64,000 bases of DNA from Tenacibaculum sp. MAR_2009_124 (GCF_900105455.1 NZ_FNSF01000007.1:620001-684000); one strand, 5' to 3'. Positions 27,432-37,312 are shown, numbered from the stretch's first letter. The notes: generated by a model not told the origin, from the sequence alone. Translations and numbers: made by a program.

Positions 27432-28292
27432 ATGAAGACAGTAGAAATAGTTCTATTAATTATTACTTATACTTTATTAATTGTAGCCCTGTTTTTACAA
27501 TTGATTTGTTATAAGAGGAAAATAGAAACCATAGAAACTGTATACTTCACAATTTCATTACTATTATTGATTCTTTCTATTACAGCTGATACAGTTTTTA
27601 TACCATTTTCTAAAGATATGGGAACAAGTATACCAACAATGTTATCCATGGTTTTAATAGCCGTTACAACGCCATTACAGGTTATTTCAGAAAGAAAGTT
27701 GAAAGTGCCAACAAAAGCTAAAAAAAGTCTCTTTATTATAGCAGGAACCTTAATATGTTTCACTGTAGCAAAAAACTTTCTAAATTTTTTAGTTTTTGTA
27801 GAGTATTTGATAGCCGTTTTTCTTGGAGTTTCTATTATTGTATCGATGATTATAATTCAGAAAACTATTCCAAAGACCATCACAGCTAGTACTGCGAAAA
27901 TAGAGCGATTTTTGACCTACGGGTTTATAATGGTTATCTCTACTTCTTTACTTACAAATTACGTTTCAGAATTAAATAACATAAACCTTAAAATGGGGTT
28001 TCTATTGCCGCTAATATTTATGTTACTTGCCATTAGTAAAATTTGGGACGATCTTGAAAGGTTAGCGTTATTCAAAGCTAAAGAAATAAGTGCTGCTCAT
28101 AATATCAATAACTATTCGTTCACTAAAAGAGAGAAAGAAATAGCAGAATTACTAATCAACGGAATGACCTATAAGCAAATTTCGGAAGAGCTATTTATTT
28201 CTATTCCAACAGTAAAAACACATGTTTCCAATGTGTATAAAAAATGTCAGGTGAAAAGTAAATTTGAATTAATAAAACTACTTTCTATTTAG
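27432..28292 (+). CDS. membrane-integrated LuxR-type transcriptional regulator
   Basis: This 286-residue protein has about six hydrophobic helices in the first 205 residues (for example IVLLIITYTLLIVALFLQLI and YLIAVFLGVSIIVSMIII) followed by a LuxR/GerE helix-turn-helix (FTKREKEIAELLINGMTYKQISEELFIS...VKTHVSNVYKK). No receiver or PAS domain is seen, so the membrane part itself is the likely sensor, giving a one-component membrane regulator. The neighbour downstream is an outer-membrane-like protein that may be controlled by it (inference from position only). Confidence 0.85.
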   Translation: MKTVEIVLLIITYTLLIVALFLQLICYKRKIETIETVYFTISLLLLILSITADTVFIPFSKDMGTSIPTMLSMVLIAVTTPLQVISERKLKVPTKAKKSLFIIAGTLICFTVAKNFLNFLVFVEYLIAVFLGVSIIVSMIIIQKTIPKTITASTAKIERFLTYGFIMVISTSLLTNYVSELNNINLKMGFLLPLIFMLLAISKIWDDLERLALFKAKEISAAHNINNYSFTKREKEIAELLINGMTYKQISEELFISIPTVKTHVSNVYKKCQVKSKFELIKLLSI

Positions 28293-28426
28293 CTTGTAAA
28301 GCACTGATTTTTAACACTCATACTTTTGTGTGAAATTCGATATACTCGCATAATTCGTACTTTTTCATGATTGTTTTACCACTTTAATGTTGTCACTTTT
28401 GCAGCGAAATATAAAAACGAGCAGAA

Positions 28427-29722
28427 GTGAAAATTAAATTATTATATTGTCTAATTGTATTTATTACAACAAGTACCTATGCACAAAACGATACCATTCC
28501 CTTTGCAAAGAAGACTAGACTTAATTTTGCAAAAACATATTATGAAATAGGAGGGAGTTATAGTCCGTCGTTTACGGGGAAACGGCTTTCCAGTTCTGGA
28601 GTCGAAAATGTGAACCATTCTGAAAGTTTTAATACGAGTTTATCTTGGGGAGGTTTTCATTTTTGGGGGCATGCAGAGTTTTTTGTATCCTTTCCATTGA
28701 AACAATTTTACACAAATGAAGATACTTATAGTTTTAAGCATGTTGCAATAACAGGAGCAAGATTTTTACCGTGGGCCTTTCGAGAGAAAAAACTCAGACC
28801 GTATATCGGATTAAATTGGTCTGCATTTGAGTTTCAACAGGGCAAAGATGCCATTAATGAAGGACCTAAATTAGAAAAAAACTTTTCATTAGTGCCAAAC
28901 ATTGGAGTTTTGTATAGTTATAAAAGTTTTGCTCTAAGGCTAGGAGCAGATTTCTTTTTCGATAATGAATGGAAATACCCCTTATCGAAAGAAGAATTTG
29001 TAACAATACAAACGCCTAAATATAGCTTTAACTTGAGTTTATTGTATTATATGGAGAGTAGTGTAGATAAAAACTACGAGAACTCTGAAGAACGATGGAA
29101 TAGTTATCCAGAAGTTTCAAGTTTAGCATATAAATCTAAAAGTTTTGGTGATTTCTTTTTAGGAATAGGGCCATCTATATCTTTTTCTTTATCAGAGTCA
29201 GAGTACTTGAATGATAAATATCCTTATTTAGAGAAAAGAAAAAGTTCTGAAAGTTATTTCGATATTGCCATTGGATACCAGTTTAATAAGTTAAATATGT
29301 TTACCGCACTTTCGTTTAGAAACCCTGAATTTATAAGAAGTGGGTTCGGAAAGCAATTTCATATAAAGAAAACATCGTTCGCTTTGGAGTTCACCAAGTT
29401 TTTAACAGACTATAGTGGGTTTGCTCCCTATGTAGGACTGAATATAGCTTATGATAAGATTAATCTAAAAGAAAAAAGCGGCAACACTTCAATAACGTAT
29501 AATTTTAACAGACTTGAACCTGGAATTACATTTGGATGGGATATTGTCCCAGGGAAAACTGAAGAATTTTTGATTTTGAGAACCAACTTGCGCTGGTATC
29601 CTTTTGCAAATTATACCATAGATGGAAAACGACTTAAAATTGATCAATTAGAATATAATTTAATACAGGTACTTTTTTATCCTCAACGATTTTTAAGAGC
29701 AAAAAAAATACGTCTATTTTAA
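28427..29722 (+). CDS. outer-membrane beta-barrel-like protein of unknown function
   Basis: This 431-residue protein starts with GTG at 28427. It has a signal peptide (LLYCLIVFITTSTYA-Q) and then repeated amphipathic strands with aromatic ends (YYEIGGSYSPSF, FHFWGHAEFFVSFP, YIGLNWSAFEF), ending in ...KKIRLF with a terminal phenylalanine. All this is typical of an outer-membrane beta-barrel. No family name can be given. A near-consensus promoter, TTG (28371-28373) N20 CACTTTTG (28394-28401), precedes it. Confidence 0.7.
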   Translation: MKIKLLYCLIVFITTSTYAQNDTIPFAKKTRLNFAKTYYEIGGSYSPSFTGKRLSSSGVENVNHSESFNTSLSWGGFHFWGHAEFFVSFPLKQFYTNEDTYSFKHVAITGARFLPWAFREKKLRPYIGLNWSAFEFQQGKDAINEGPKLEKNFSLVPNIGVLYSYKSFALRLGADFFFDNEWKYPLSKEEFVTIQTPKYSFNLSLLYYMESSVDKNYENSEERWNSYPEVSSLAYKSKSFGDFFLGIGPSISFSLSESEYLNDKYPYLEKRKSSESYFDIAIGYQFNKLNMFTALSFRNPEFIRSGFGKQFHIKKTSFALEFTKFLTDYSGFAPYVGLNIAYDKINLKEKSGNTSITYNFNRLEPGITFGWDIVPGKTEEFLILRTNLRWYPFANYTIDGKRLKIDQLEYNLIQVLFYPQRFLRAKKIRLF

Positions 29723-29810
29723 ATGTGGGGGCATTGAAATGGAACTACTAAACTTAACATCTGTTTCCCCAAATGCAGGTTTTTATTCTATAACTTAGTT
29801 AAGTTAGTAG

Positions 29811-29838
29811 AAAGCCACAACTATATAGTTGTGGCTTT
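29811..29838. terminator. 28-bp palindrome, bidirectional terminator
   Basis: A perfect 28-base palindrome (AAAGCCACAACTAT and its complement) lies between the convergent barrel gene and GNAT gene, followed by T-rich sequence on the plus strand. Confidence 0.75.
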
Positions 29839-29868
29839 ATCTTTTAAGGAAAGGAATATTTCAAATAC

Positions 29869-30414
29869 TTATAAGTTATTCAGTTTTTGCCATTGTGATT
29901 TAGATATCCTGAAAATATTAACCTCGTTACCATGATACATTGTTCTTTTATCGATAGTCATTCCGTTTTTGATAGCCACTTTTTCGGAAGGTTTATTGGT
30001 CAAACTAATAATTGAAATAATGGAATCTGTCAAGTCGTTTTCGAAAGCGAAGTCCCTGCATTTAAGTGCGGCTTCACTTGCAAGCCCTTTTTTCCAAAAT
30101 TTAGGAAGAAGTGAATATCCAATTTCTAATTCTTTCTTTTCATCAACAGTTTGGATTAAAAGACCACAATACCCAATTAACTTTCCAGATTGTTTTTCGA
30201 TTAAAGCATTCATTCCACCTAAATCATTTTCATATCGATAAAATTGCTTCTCATACCATTTTTTACACTCACTATCCGGGCTTTCCAATTCAGATTGCCA
30301 ATGAATTGAAGTTAATGGGTTTTTATGGAATTCTAACCAATCGTTGAACTGTAATAAGCTAACTTCTTTAAACAAGATTCGTTTGGTTTCTTGATTTTTT
30401 AAAATATATTTCAT
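29869..30414 (-). CDS. GNAT family N-acetyltransferase (RimJ/RimL-like)
   Basis: This is a 181-residue acetyltransferase. Seen: LIGYCGLLIQ, EIGYSLLPKFWKKGLASEAALKCRDFAFE (beta4 and the pyrophosphate-binding Q/R-x-x-G-x-G/A loop, here KKGLAS) and IISLTNKPSEKVAIKNGM near the end. This is the Acetyltransf_3 pattern of ribosomal-protein or small-molecule N-acetyltransferases. Substrate unknown. I chose the ATG at 30414; another lies three codons upstream at 30423. Confidence 0.85.
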   Translation of the reverse strand: MKYILKNQETKRILFKEVSLLQFNDWLEFHKNPLTSIHWQSELESPDSECKKWYEKQFYRYENDLGGMNALIEKQSGKLIGYCGLLIQTVDEKKELEIGYSLLPKFWKKGLASEAALKCRDFAFENDLTDSIISIISLTNKPSEKVAIKNGMTIDKRTMYHGNEVNIFRISKSQWQKLNNL

Positions 30415-30526
30415 TTTAATCATTGCCGAATTATAACGAATATAGTTACAATTTGGTTAATAGTTTGTAGAATTTATAATAGAAAGTCAACAAGCGAGAG
30501 ATTGTTTTTTGGGGCATCTATTTGAA

Positions 30527-30988
30527 TTAGTACGATTTTTCTTCTAATATAGTTTTCAGTTTTTTTAATCCAGAAAGTGCTCGATTATTTATTACATCCT
30601 TAAAATTCGGAAGTAAATTTTTAACAAAATTCTCGTCATCATTCCTACTTTCCATCATCCATTCAATAGAAGTGTTTTTATTGTCAATTGAATCTAATTT
30701 AATAGTCATTCTTGGCAGTAAAGGTGTGTATCCACTTTCAGTGATAAACAGTGTCGGCTGTTCAACTTTTTTAACTTGAATTTTTAATTTTTGAAGCCCA
30801 TTTGGCGGAAGATTTACAAACTCTAGATATGTTTTACCTACAGTACCATGAGCCAATGTGTTATCCGAAACAATTTGCGTTACTTCAGGAAACCAAAGTT
30901 GAAAATTTTCCATATTAGAAACAAATTTGAAAATTCTGTTAATGGGGGCTTCAATAGCTATTTTTTGTTTTGTTAATATTTTTGACAT
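30527..30988 (-). CDS. SRPBCC family (polyketide cyclase/START-like) protein
   Basis: This 153-residue cytoplasmic protein has the SRPBCC helix-grip pattern: IAIEAPINRIFKFVSNMENFQLWFPEV at the start, a central beta sheet, and a long C-terminal helix (LLPNFKDVINNRALSGLKKLKTILEE). Such proteins bind hydrophobic ligands. A TAATTTTG -7-like element (minus strand, 31025-31018) lies about 30 bp upstream. It is on the same strand as the Crp-type gene just upstream. Confidence 0.8.
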   Translation of the reverse strand: MSKILTKQKIAIEAPINRIFKFVSNMENFQLWFPEVTQIVSDNTLAHGTVGKTYLEFVNLPPNGLQKLKIQVKKVEQPTLFITESGYTPLLPRMTIKLDSIDNKNTSIEWMMESRNDDENFVKNLLPNFKDVINNRALSGLKKLKTILEEKSY

Positions 30989-31062
30989 TAAGTTTATGTG
31001 ATTTCAATTTATATTAACAAAATTAGAATGATCACGTCGACTTATCGATAGACATTTGTCTA

Positions 31063-31629
31063 TTAATTCATTTTAGCTCTAATTCTACTTAAATGCCTCG
31101 GAGTAATTCCTAAATATGAAGCTATTAACTTCAAAGGCATTTTAAGAATAAATTCAGGGTGGTTTTCAATTAACCAGGTGTATCTACTATTAGCATCTTC
31201 CTTTTGTAATTGAAAAAATCTGTTTTCTAATTTTATCAAATACTTTTCATTTAACATAGCAAAGAATCGCTGAATGTTCGGATTTGTATGAACGAGACTT
31301 GTAAGATTGTTTTTTGAAAAAACACAAATTTCGACTCGACTTAGTGCTTTAATACTAATAGGAGATTTTTGAGAAGATATAAATGAAGAATAGGCAGAAA
31401 CGAAATCATTTGGAAAAACAATACAGTAAGTTATTTCTTCTTGAATTTTAGAGGTATAGTATGAGTGAAAATATCCAGATGTTACAAAGGCAATTTCATT
31501 GCAGAATTCGCCTTCTTGAATAAATAAATCCTCTTTTTCTAAAATTCTTGTTTCGCAAATAGATAATAAAAGTTGAATGTCTTCTTCATTTAGTATTTCT
31601 GAAGAATTAAAATATTCTGACAGTAACAT
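31063..31629 (-). CDS. Crp/Fnr family transcriptional regulator
   Basis: This 188-residue regulator has a sensor barrel (LFIQEGEFCNEIAFVTSGYFHSYYTS) and a C-terminal helix-turn-helix (MPLKLIASYLGITPRHLSRIRAKMN). Identical in length to the regulator at 24408 and clearly related, yet too different to be a recent copy. It lies just upstream of, and on the same strand as, the SRPBCC gene (74-bp gap), which may be its target. Confidence 0.88.
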   Translation of the reverse strand: MLLSEYFNSSEILNEEDIQLLLSICETRILEKEDLFIQEGEFCNEIAFVTSGYFHSYYTSKIQEEITYCIVFPNDFVSAYSSFISSQKSPISIKALSRVEICVFSKNNLTSLVHTNPNIQRFFAMLNEKYLIKLENRFFQLQKEDANSRYTWLIENHPEFILKMPLKLIASYLGITPRHLSRIRAKMN

Positions 31630-31833
31630 TGTTGTTGATGTTTTGTTTTTTTTCGCCTTTTTTACATTGAGAATTATACCATTTGATATTTGAATTTACT
31701 GTAAAAGAAAAAAGGGCTGTTTTATTCCGATAAATTCAACTTGTAAATGGTATTATAAGCTATTAAGAAAGAATCTTTCCGTTAATTTGATCTCATAAAT
31801 GTATTGGTTTAAAGGCGGATATTTACTCAATAA

Positions 31834-31882
31834 AAAAACCATAACTGATAGGGGCAAATTTACCTGAAAAGTTATGGTTTTT
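31834..31882 (-). terminator. terminator after fumC
   Basis: AAAAACCATAACT (31834-31846) and AGTTATGGTTTTT (31870-31882) form a 13-bp stem; on the minus strand, downstream of fumC, it ends in a run of U. Confidence 0.75.
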
Positions 31883-31903
31883 ATTATCTATTCGAAGTGG
31901 TCG

Positions 31904-33301
31904 TTATTTTAAACTCCCAGTCATATTTTCTGGTTTCACCCATTCGTCATATTGCTCAGCCGTAACATAGCCTAAGTTAATAGCTTCTTCTTTCAAAGTA
32001 GTTCCATTAGCATGAGCTGTATTTGCTATTTCCGCAGCTTTATAATAACCAATTTTAGTATTCAAAGCAGTTACTAACATTAATGAGTTATTTACCAATT
32101 CAGTAATTCTACCATGATTTGGTTCAATACCTGAAGCACAGTTTACATCAAAAGATACACAAGCATCTCCTATTAATTGAGCAGATTGTAAAACATTAGC
32201 AGCCATCATTGGTTTGAAAACGTTTAGTTCATAATGTCCTTGAGTACCACCAACAGTTACAGCAACATCATTACCCATTACTTGGGCGCAAACCATAGTA
32301 ATAGCCTCAGCCTGTGTAGGATTTACTTTTCCTGGCATAATTGAAGAACCTGGTTCATTTGCAGGGATAATTAACTCTCCAATTCCCGAACGTGGGCCAG
32401 AGGCCATTAAACGAATATCATTTGCTATTTTGTTTAATGAAACTGCTAATTGTTTTAAAGCACCATGAGTTTCAACTAAAGCATCATGAGCAGCCAATGC
32501 TTCAAATTTATTTTCAGCAGTTACAAATGGTAACTCAGTAAATTCAGCTATATATTTAGCTACTAATACGTCGTATCCTTTAGGAGTGTTTAATCCTGTA
32601 CCAACTGCAGTTCCTCCCAAAGCTAATTGAGATAAATGTGCTAACGTATTTTTTAATGCTTTAATACCAAAATTCAATTGAGCAACATATCCTGAAAACT
32701 CTTGACCTAAAGTTAATGGAGTAGCATCCATTAAGTGGGTACGTCCAATTTTTACAACATCATTAAAAGCTTCTGATTTAGCTTGTAAAGTATTGCGTAA
32801 TTGCTCAACTCCAGGAATAGTAACTTCAACAATCTTTTTATAAGCAGCAATATGCATTCCAGTAGGGAACGTATCGTTTGAAGATTGAGATTTGTTTACA
32901 TCATCGTTTGGTTGGATGGTTTTTTCACCTTCACCAATTATTTTTCCAGCAATTTCATGAGCTCTGTTTGCAACTACTTCGTTAACATTCATGTTCGATT
33001 GAGTACCAGAACCCGTTTGCCAAACTACTAAAGGAAATTGGTCATCGTGTTTTCCTGCTAAAATTTCATCACAAACCTGACCAATTAAATCACGTTTTTC
33101 AGCAGCCAAAACTCCTAAATCTGAATTAGCAAAAGCAGCTGCTTTTTTCAAATATGCAAAACCATAAACAACTTCTAAAGGCATAGAAGCTGAAGGACCA
33201 ATTTTAAAGTTGTTTCTTGAGCGCTCAGTTTGAGCTCCCCAATATTTATCAGCAGGTACCTCTACCTGTCCCATAGTATCTTTTTCGATTCTATATTTCA
33301 T
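31904..33301 (-). CDS. fumC: class II fumarate hydratase FumC
   Basis: This 465-residue TCA-cycle enzyme hydrates fumarate to malate. Seen: KYWGAQTERSRNNF at the N-terminus, TGSGTQSNMNVNEV, the substrate segment NKSQSSNDTFPT, GRTHLMDATPLTLGQE, and the superfamily signature GSSIMPGKVNPTQAE. Usual length. The gene stands alone, with a terminator below it and a 240-bp upstream region. Confidence 0.98.
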   Translation of the reverse strand: MKYRIEKDTMGQVEVPADKYWGAQTERSRNNFKIGPSASMPLEVVYGFAYLKKAAAFANSDLGVLAAEKRDLIGQVCDEILAGKHDDQFPLVVWQTGSGTQSNMNVNEVVANRAHEIAGKIIGEGEKTIQPNDDVNKSQSSNDTFPTGMHIAAYKKIVEVTIPGVEQLRNTLQAKSEAFNDVVKIGRTHLMDATPLTLGQEFSGYVAQLNFGIKALKNTLAHLSQLALGGTAVGTGLNTPKGYDVLVAKYIAEFTELPFVTAENKFEALAAHDALVETHGALKQLAVSLNKIANDIRLMASGPRSGIGELIIPANEPGSSIMPGKVNPTQAEAITMVCAQVMGNDVAVTVGGTQGHYELNVFKPMMAANVLQSAQLIGDACVSFDVNCASGIEPNHGRITELVNNSLMLVTALNTKIGYYKAAEIANTAHANGTTLKEEAINLGYVTAEQYDEWVKPENMTGSLK

Positions 33302-33599
33302 ACGAATTCGTTTAATTTAAAAGTTTTATTTTTAGTTTGTTACCAGTGTTTATTAATGAATGGGTCAAGATAAACAACTAGCTTTATATTTCTTTTATTT
33401 AGAGATGGCGACTACTCTATTTTTGTCAATAACCTCTTTGAGAGGTTTACTATTTATTGATTTAAACAAGCCAAGAATTAATGGTGACCAAAATTACAAA
33501 TTATAGTCCTTTTTATAGTCGATTTTTACTAGATTTTATTGGTTGATAGAAAAAATAGTTATAATTTTGTTGTCCGTAATAATTATTAATAGAATACAA

Positions 33600-33773
33600 A
33601 TGTTAGATTTTTCACAATTCTCAGGATTAGTTTTATTCATGTTTATTTTTACAGCTGGCTTTTGGTTGTTAATATTCTTATTAACATTTGTAGTTCCTTA
33701 CTGGATTGGTGGAACTATCTGGGAAAACATAAAATTAAAAAGAGAAGCAAAAAAAGCTGCTGAAGGGAAGTAG
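33600..33773 (+). CDS. small membrane protein of unknown function
   Basis: This is a small protein of about 57 residues with one long hydrophobic stretch (LVLFMFIFTAGFWLLIFLLTFVV) and a basic, alanine- and lysine-rich tail (LKREAKKAAEGK). The frame extends upstream to a TTG at 33543, but the ATG at 33600 gives a cleaner short membrane protein. A strong terminator follows immediately, supporting a real transcript. No function can be assigned. Confidence 0.55.
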   Translation: MLDFSQFSGLVLFMFIFTAGFWLLIFLLTFVVPYWIGGTIWENIKLKREAKKAAEGK

Positions 33774-33793
33774 GCAACTTTATGTAAGATATT

Positions 33794-33829
33794 AAAAAAG
33801 CTCGTTCATTTTTTTGAACGAGCTTTTTT
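33794..33829. terminator. strong bidirectional terminator
   Basis: A 15-bp perfect stem, AAAAAAGCTCGTTCA (33794-33808) / TGAACGAGCTTTTTT (33815-33829), lies between the small membrane protein gene and the convergent M14 gene. Confidence 0.88.
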
Positions 33830-33849
33830 GTTGGTATAGTTCCTTTGAA

Positions 33850-35598
33850 CTAGTATATTTTATAAATAGGAAGCTTTAGATGAGCTTTTTCGTAATGAGG
33901 AGATTGTTTATAGATAAAATTTAATTGCGCATAGCTATTGTTTGCAAAGCTCTCGTCATTTTCCATTTTGTTTTCAAAAGCACTTTTTATCTTAGAGTTT
34001 TCTTTCAGAATTTTTTCGGCGATATCTTCAAATACATAAGCCGAAAATCCTTCTTTACGTTGTAAAATAGTGTCAAAAAAGTTCCAATTGAAAAAAGAGT
34101 CAGTAGCGCTCGCCTCAAGAGTTTCGATAATATATCGTATTCCTTTCTGTTGTGTTGGAATATAAATATCACCTTTGTTAAAAGTAACTTGCTCGATTGT
34201 TTTTTCTACTGATGTGTCATAGTGTAAATAGTGACCTTCATAAGCGGACTTTCGAGTATTATATTCTTTAATATGCTGAATTTCGGACAGAATAGTCGTG
34301 TCTTTTTCAAATTGAATAAACTCAATTTTATTGTTTTCTAGACGTTCAATTACTTTATGCCAGCCACTTTCCAAAACATACGCTCTAGGAATGTCTATTT
34401 CACGAACAGGAATGAAATTGTTGTAGTATTCTATTTCTTTGGTAAAAGGTTTGGTTCGGTCATAGAAAAGGCGTTTTCCTGTGGTAACTTTACTATCTAT
34501 ATAACTACCGTCATATCCTTTAAAGTTTAAGACTGAAGGAGATTCCCTATTTGGAACAAAACTAATAGGATATTTCTGGGTTTCATAAAGTTTATTGAAA
34601 GACTCGGCTCGTAAACTTTTAATTTCCTTTTGATATTGTTTTCCAAAGTCAAGAGCACCAATCATAAGATTGTAAGTTTGTTCAACCCTGATTTTATAAG
34701 GCTTAAGCATATGAGTTTCGACCATAAAGCCAAGGGTGTTGAATAGGGTAGTATAGCCCGTTGAATATCTTGGCGAATCATAAAACTGAGAAAACCCTTT
34801 TTCGGGTGTACTTCCCCAAACATTTACATATGGAGTTATAGGAATGTTTTTTTTAGCTAAATGATTTTCTATGTAAGGACGCATCTCTTTTTCTAAAAAG
34901 TTACCTAAGGAACCACCAAGCTTGTTATGCTGTGTAAATAAATGAGTAATGGCATATTGATAATCTGCTCCATTACTAACATGATTGTCTATAAAAATAT
35001 CAGGTTCAAGTACATGAAATATTTCTGCAAAGGCAGCGGCATTTTTTGTGTCTTGCTTTATGAAATCCCTATTCAAGTCAAAGTTTCTAGCATTACCTCT
35101 AAAGCCATATTCTTTAGGACCATTTTGATTGGCTCTTGAGTGAGAGTTTCTGTTAAGGGCTCCTCCTACATTATAAACGGGAATAACACCGATAATAGTA
35201 TTCGAATATACCTTTTTGAGAGAATCGTTTTGAACAATATCTCTTAACAAAAGCATAGATGCATCAATACCATCCGATTCTCCCGGGTGGATTCCATTAT
35301 TAATTAATATTCTTGTTTTTTTTGAGCTTTTCAAAGATTCTAAATCACGTTTTCCTTGGCTGTCAAAAACAACAAGATGTAAAGGAAATCCTGAGTCGGT
35401 TTCTCCTATTTCAAAAACAGAAAGTTCAGAATATACGTCAGTTAAACTTTTATAATAATCAATAACCTCACTATAAACCGGTGTTTCTGTTCCTTTTGAT
35501 TTCTCAAACAGTGTGGTAAAGTCATGTTGCGATTCTTTCTTTTTAGAATTGCAAGCGGTTAAAATTATGACAAATAGCAGTAGGCAAAGTTTTCTCAA
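33850..35598 (-). CDS. M14 family zinc carboxypeptidase-like lipoprotein
   Basis: This 582-residue exported protein has a lipobox in LLFVIILTAC (Cys16). The peptidase_M14 zinc site is visible: NNGIHPGESDG (His-x-x-Glu), RNFDLNRDF, and the third ligand in IDNHVSNGADYQY. The catalytic glutamate appears in GFMVETHML. The C-terminal 200 residues are an extra domain. It probably trims peptides or amide-linked groups in the periplasm or at the surface. The hairpin between it and coaD indicates separate transcripts. Confidence 0.85.
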   Translation of the reverse strand: MRKLCLLLFVIILTACNSKKKESQHDFTTLFEKSKGTETPVYSEVIDYYKSLTDVYSELSVFEIGETDSGFPLHLVVFDSQGKRDLESLKSSKKTRILINNGIHPGESDGIDASMLLLRDIVQNDSLKKVYSNTIIGVIPVYNVGGALNRNSHSRANQNGPKEYGFRGNARNFDLNRDFIKQDTKNAAAFAEIFHVLEPDIFIDNHVSNGADYQYAITHLFTQHNKLGGSLGNFLEKEMRPYIENHLAKKNIPITPYVNVWGSTPEKGFSQFYDSPRYSTGYTTLFNTLGFMVETHMLKPYKIRVEQTYNLMIGALDFGKQYQKEIKSLRAESFNKLYETQKYPISFVPNRESPSVLNFKGYDGSYIDSKVTTGKRLFYDRTKPFTKEIEYYNNFIPVREIDIPRAYVLESGWHKVIERLENNKIEFIQFEKDTTILSEIQHIKEYNTRKSAYEGHYLHYDTSVEKTIEQVTFNKGDIYIPTQQKGIRYIIETLEASATDSFFNWNFFDTILQRKEGFSAYVFEDIAEKILKENSKIKSAFENKMENDESFANNSYAQLNFIYKQSPHYEKAHLKLPIYKIY

Positions 35599-35620
35599 AA
35601 TAATTTATTTAAAATTAATA

Positions 35621-35652
35621 AACGAACTTCTAAAGCTGAAAAGAAGTTCGTT
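35621..35652 (-). terminator. terminator after coaD
   Basis: AACGAACTTCT (35621-35631) and AGAAGTTCGTT (35642-35652) form an 11-bp stem just downstream of coaD on the minus strand. Confidence 0.65.
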
Positions 35653-35656
35653 GTAT

Positions 35657-36109
35657 TTATATTCTTACGGCATCAGGAACAAGTCCTGTATAATCACCAT
35701 CGTTTCTAATAACGTCCCTTACAATCGATGAAGAAATATAACTTTTACCCGATGAGGTTAATAAGAAAACAGTTTCTATTTCTGATAGTTTTCTATTCGT
35801 GTGAGCTATGGCCTTTTCAAACTCAAAATCAGCAGGATTTCTTAAACCTCTTAAAATAAAATCAACGTTTTGTTCTTTACAAAAGTTGACCGTCAGACCA
35901 CTATAGGTAACTACTTTAATTTTAGGCTCGTTTTTAAATGTTTCTTCAATAAATTTTTTACGTTCATCTAAAGAAAACATATACTTTTTATCGGCATTTA
36001 TACCAATAGCAATAATAAGCTCGTCAAATAATGTAACACCTCGTTCTATAATATCAACATGTCCAAGAGTTATTGGGTCGAAAGATCCTGGGAAAATAGC
36101 TTTTTTCAT
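35657..36109 (-). CDS. coaD: pantetheine-phosphate adenylyltransferase
   Basis: This 150-residue enzyme of coenzyme A synthesis adenylylates phosphopantetheine. Seen: the nucleotidyltransferase motif FPGSFDPITLGHVDII with its T/HxGH element, LRGLRNPADFEFE, and the ISSSIVRDV segment that contacts ATP. Standard length. It follows ddl with a 24-bp gap and is probably cotranscribed. Confidence 0.97.
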   Translation of the reverse strand: MKKAIFPGSFDPITLGHVDIIERGVTLFDELIIAIGINADKKYMFSLDERKKFIEETFKNEPKIKVVTYSGLTVNFCKEQNVDFILRGLRNPADFEFEKAIAHTNRKLSEIETVFLLTSSGKSYISSSIVRDVIRNDGDYTGLVPDAVRI

Positions 36110-36133
36110 AATAGTTTGATTTTTATGAATAAA

Positions 36134-37108
36134 TTATGAGTTTAAAGATTGTTGAATAGCATTGTCGAATAATATCGATAGACTAATACCTCTTTCATTG
36201 GCTTGTTGAGGTAAAATACTGGCTTCAGTTAGTCCAGGAACCGTATTCATTTCTAAAAAGTGAGGAACGTCATTAACCAAAATATATTCTGAACGAGAAA
36301 ATCCAGACATATTTAAAATTTCATAAACTTTCTTGGCAACTTCTCTAACCTTGTTCTCTTGCTCCTCTGTTAACCTTGCCGGAGTAATTTCCTGAGATTG
36401 TCCTAAGTACTTTGCGTCATAGTCGAAAAAATCATTTTCTGAAACTATTTCGGTAAGGGGAAGCACAGTAGTTTCTCCTTTGTATTCAATTACACCAACA
36501 GATACTTCTGTTCCATTTAAAAAACTCTCAATAAGTATCTCCGAGTCTTCTTTGAATGCTTTATCAATGGCAGGAATAAGCTCTTCTTCTTTATAAACTT
36601 TTGAAATTCCAAAACTCGATCCCGCATTATTCGGTTTTACAAAACAAGGAAGTCCTACTTTTTTGATAATATCATTTGTACTAAAGTGGTCACCTTTATT
36701 AAAATAAACGGATTTTGCTGTTGGAATACCATAATGTTTTACCACACTTAGTGTATCCCTTTTATTAAAAGTAAGTGCCATTTGGTAAAATGGAGCAGAG
36801 GTATGTTTCATGTTAATCAGATCGAAATAAGCTAGAAGACTTCCATTTTCTCCCGGGGCACCATGAATAGCATTAAAAACACAATCGAAAGTTATTTTGT
36901 TTCCATTTTTGATAAAGGAAAAATCATTTTTATCGATTTTATACTCATTTTTACCATCTACAACTACCCACTTATTGGGTAAAATATGAACTTTGAAGGG
37001 ATTGTATTTTTCTTTATTTAAATGCTTAAAAACAACAGCACCACTCTCCAGAGAAATCTCAACTTCCGAAGAATAACCTCCCATAACTACAGCTATATTT
37101 TTTTTCAT
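36134..37108 (-). CDS. ddl: D-alanine--D-alanine ligase
   Basis: This 324-residue ATP-grasp enzyme makes the D-Ala-D-Ala dipeptide of peptidoglycan. Seen: VVMGGYSSEVEISLESG at the N-terminus, AIHGAPGENGSL, the ATP-grasp PCFVKPNNAGSSFGISKV segment, and FLEMNTVPGLTEASILP near the end. Usual length. A TAAGTTTG -7-like element (minus strand, 37155-37148) is about 40 bp upstream. It is divergent from the PASTA gene. Confidence 0.97.
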   Translation of the reverse strand: MKKNIAVVMGGYSSEVEISLESGAVVFKHLNKEKYNPFKVHILPNKWVVVDGKNEYKIDKNDFSFIKNGNKITFDCVFNAIHGAPGENGSLLAYFDLINMKHTSAPFYQMALTFNKRDTLSVVKHYGIPTAKSVYFNKGDHFSTNDIIKKVGLPCFVKPNNAGSSFGISKVYKEEELIPAIDKAFKEDSEILIESFLNGTEVSVGVIEYKGETTVLPLTEIVSENDFFDYDAKYLGQSQEITPARLTEEQENKVREVAKKVYEILNMSGFSRSEYILVNDVPHFLEMNTVPGLTEASILPQQANERGISLSILFDNAIQQSLNS

Positions 37109-37304
37109 TCGAATATTAAGTTAGCTTTTTAATAAAACTTTACCTTACAAACTTACCAAAAATCTAAATGAGATTTTATGTAACTGATAATTTTATTAAA
37201 ACTATTAAACTCATTAACGTTCTTATAAAGTCTTTCTGTAAAGGAAAAGTTATGAAATAGAATACTCTGCACTCATTTATAAATGCTATTACGTATTTTT
37301 AGCG

Positions 37305-37312
37305 TAAATTTG
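37305..37312 (+). promoter_or_regulatory. flavobacterial -7 element of the PASTA gene
   Basis: TAAATTTG matches TANNTTTG about 25 bp before the ATG at 37335. A clear -33 TTG at the ideal distance is not visible. Confidence 0.4.
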
